Shown piece after piece: positions 63,219-64,000 of a stretch of DNA of 64,000 bases; within the stretch, counting starts at the first letter, position 1, and each line of letters starts with the position of its first letter. Made by a program: the position numbers and the translations under genes. The stretch is from Bradyrhizobium sp. AZCC 2262 (GTDB lineage Bacteria > Pseudomonadota > Alphaproteobacteria > Rhizobiales > Xanthobacteraceae): assembly GCF_036924535.1 (NCBI RefSeq), contig NZ_JAZHRT010000001.1, positions 1,054,001-1,118,000 on the forward strand, in the 5' to 3' direction. The notes beneath the pieces are model-generated. The model made no database searches, had not been told where the DNA came from, and saw only the letters and a program-made list of their open reading frames with translations.

Positions 63219-63245
63219 GCCCCGGTCCCCCGACCGGGGCTTTTT
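63219..63245 (+). terminator. Rho-independent terminator after msrB
   Basis: Perfect nine-base-pair stem GCCCCGGTC (63219-63227) with GACCGGGGC (63232-63240), loop CCCC, followed by five T. Confidence 0.92.
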
Positions 63246-63279
63246 ATTTAAGCCATTGATTTGTTGTGATTTTATAGTT

Positions 63280-63294
63280 TGGCACGACGCTTGC
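63280..63294 (+). promoter_or_regulatory. Sigma-54 (RpoN) -24/-12 promoter of flgE
   Basis: TGGCACGACGCTTGC matches the TGGCAC-N5-TTGC consensus exactly, with GG at 63281-63282 and GC at 63293-63294. It lies about 75 bases ahead of the flgE start, so transcription would begin roughly 60 bases upstream of the ATG. Sigma-54 control of hook genes is known in Caulobacter-type polar flagellar hierarchies. Confidence 0.88.
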
Positions 63295-63367
63295 GACATC
63301 TTCTCCCGACGCGGCCTGGGTTTCCTGAGACCGGCGAGCCGCCCGGATCGAATTTGGAGAAAATGTC

Positions 63368-64000
63368 ATGGGTATCTTCGGCGCTCTTACGACCTCCGTC
63401 GCGGGCCTGCGCGCGCAGTCCTATGCGCTGGAGAACATCTCCGGCAACATCGCCAACTCGCAGACCACCGCCTTCAAGCGGATCGACACCAGCTTCCTCG
63501 ATCTGATCCCGGACACCGGCGTCAACAATCAGCTCGCCGGCAGCGTCACCACCGCATCGCGCGAAACCAACACGGTGCAGGGCGACGTGCAGACCGCGTC
63601 GGTCTCCACCTACATGGCGATCAACGGCAACGGCTTCTTCGTGGTGCAGAAGCCCGGCAGCTTCAGCGACAACCAGCCGGTGTTTTCGGGCGTCGACAAT
63701 TACACCCGCCGCGGCGACTTTGCGCTCGACAAGAACGGCTACCTGGTCAACGGCGCGGGCTATTATGTCGAAGGTGTGCCGATCGATCCGGCGACCGGCA
63801 ACATGACCGGCAGCGTGCCGCAGGTGCTGAAATTCGCCAACGACTTCCTGCCGGCGGTGCCGACATCGGTAGTGAGCTATCGCGCCAACCTGGCGAGCTA
63901 TCCGCTGACCACCAAGCACGACAATTCGATCCCGGGGTCGGAACTGCTGCAGCCGGCGGATTTCGCGTCCGGCAATCCGCGCTCGCTCGGCACGCCTGCA
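63368..64000 (+). CDS. flgE: Flagellar hook protein FlgE, 3' end outside the window
   Basis: The first 211 codons are visible. The N-terminus MGIFGALTTSVAGLRAQSYA followed by LENISGNIANSQTTAFKR is the conserved flagellar rod/hook motif, and GDVQTASVSTYMAINGNGFFVV and YTRRGDFALDKNGYLVN mark a hook protein with its D1 domain. FlgE forms the flexible hook outside the cell and is exported by the flagellar type III system. A TTGGAGAAAATGTC ribosome binding site precedes the ATG. The gene runs off the right edge. It is preceded by a sigma-54 promoter, so it likely starts a late flagellar operon. Confidence 0.93.
   Translation, partial: MGIFGALTTSVAGLRAQSYALENISGNIANSQTTAFKRIDTSFLDLIPDTGVNNQLAGSVTTASRETNTVQGDVQTASVSTYMAINGNGFFVVQKPGSFSDNQPVFSGVDNYTRRGDFALDKNGYLVNGAGYYVEGVPIDPATGNMTGSVPQVLKFANDFLPAVPTSVVSYRANLASYPLTTKHDNSIPGSELLQPADFASGNPRSLGTPA

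Overview
The window is high-GC, densely coded alphaproteobacterial chromosome. It most resembles the Bradyrhizobium / Rhodopseudomonas / Afipia group (Nitrobacteraceae); this is inferred from gene content, not from a search. Supporting signs are a giant coiled-coil protein of the rhizobial growth-pole-ring type, a CtrA-like TTAA-N7-TTAA site, a sigma-54 promoter in front of flgE, a thioredoxin-reductase-like ferredoxin-NADP reductase close to a 2Fe-2S ferredoxin, and short dispersed palindromes of the kind common between rhizobial genes. I see no rRNA, tRNA, CRISPR array, integrase or intact insertion sequence. It reads as core chromosome with a few accessory patches.

Layout. 1-6.3 kb: the end of murJ, an orphan CoxL-like molybdenum hydroxylase large subunit, a c556-type cytochrome, a CHRD protein and a membrane-anchored diheme cytochrome c. 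6.3-9.7 kb: a J-domain membrane protein, an Ldh-family oxidoreductase with a stand-alone Lrp/AsnC effector domain, and thiD. 9.7-12.2 kb: an accessory pair of amidase-like proteins without signal peptides. 12.5-15.4 kb: an LpxH-like phosphoesterase overlapping a GT4 glycosyltransferase, then a threonine-dehydratase-like enzyme. 15.5-20.6 kb: an exported caspase-like protein, an AI-2E-family transporter, a membrane metallophosphoesterase and a DUF1269 protein. 21-25.9 kb: glutaminase with a DHA2 transporter, a small Tat-type protein, an HdeD-like protein and a lipid kinase. 26-29.6 kb: an Ala/Pro-rich protein, an MFS permease and a dipeptide epimerase.

29.7-32.7 kb: an mlaE-mlaF-mlaD lipid transport operon. 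32.7-36.7 kb: a tight operon whose four products all carry export signals (FAD amine oxidase, cytochrome c, RidA, M20 peptidase), which looks like one periplasmic amine or amino-acid oxidation route. 36.9-42.2 kb: the 1746-residue polar-growth-type coiled-coil protein, divergent from an Hpt protein. 43-45.9 kb: ferredoxin, thioesterase, ferredoxin-NADP reductase and a DUF2147 protein. 46-49.2 kb: a secreted SGNH hydrolase and an MprF-like flippase domain protein. 49.5-57.4 kb: a YciE/YciF ferritin-like protein behind an EcfG-type promoter, a frameshifted MFS gene, a Tat-exported S9 peptidase, an MHYT-PAS-GGDEF-EAL protein and a frameshifted membrane gene. 57.5-63.2 kb: a YdcF-like protein, a MocR regulator divergent from a DUF1127 gene with repeated operator-like sites, a universal stress protein, a SixA-like phosphatase, a DAO-family oxidoreductase and exported MsrB. 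The window ends inside flgE.

Three reading-frame breaks sit at short runs (G6 near 11,282; a CT triplet near 50,495; C5 near 56,995). They are either real inactivations or assembly indels; the sequence alone cannot decide.
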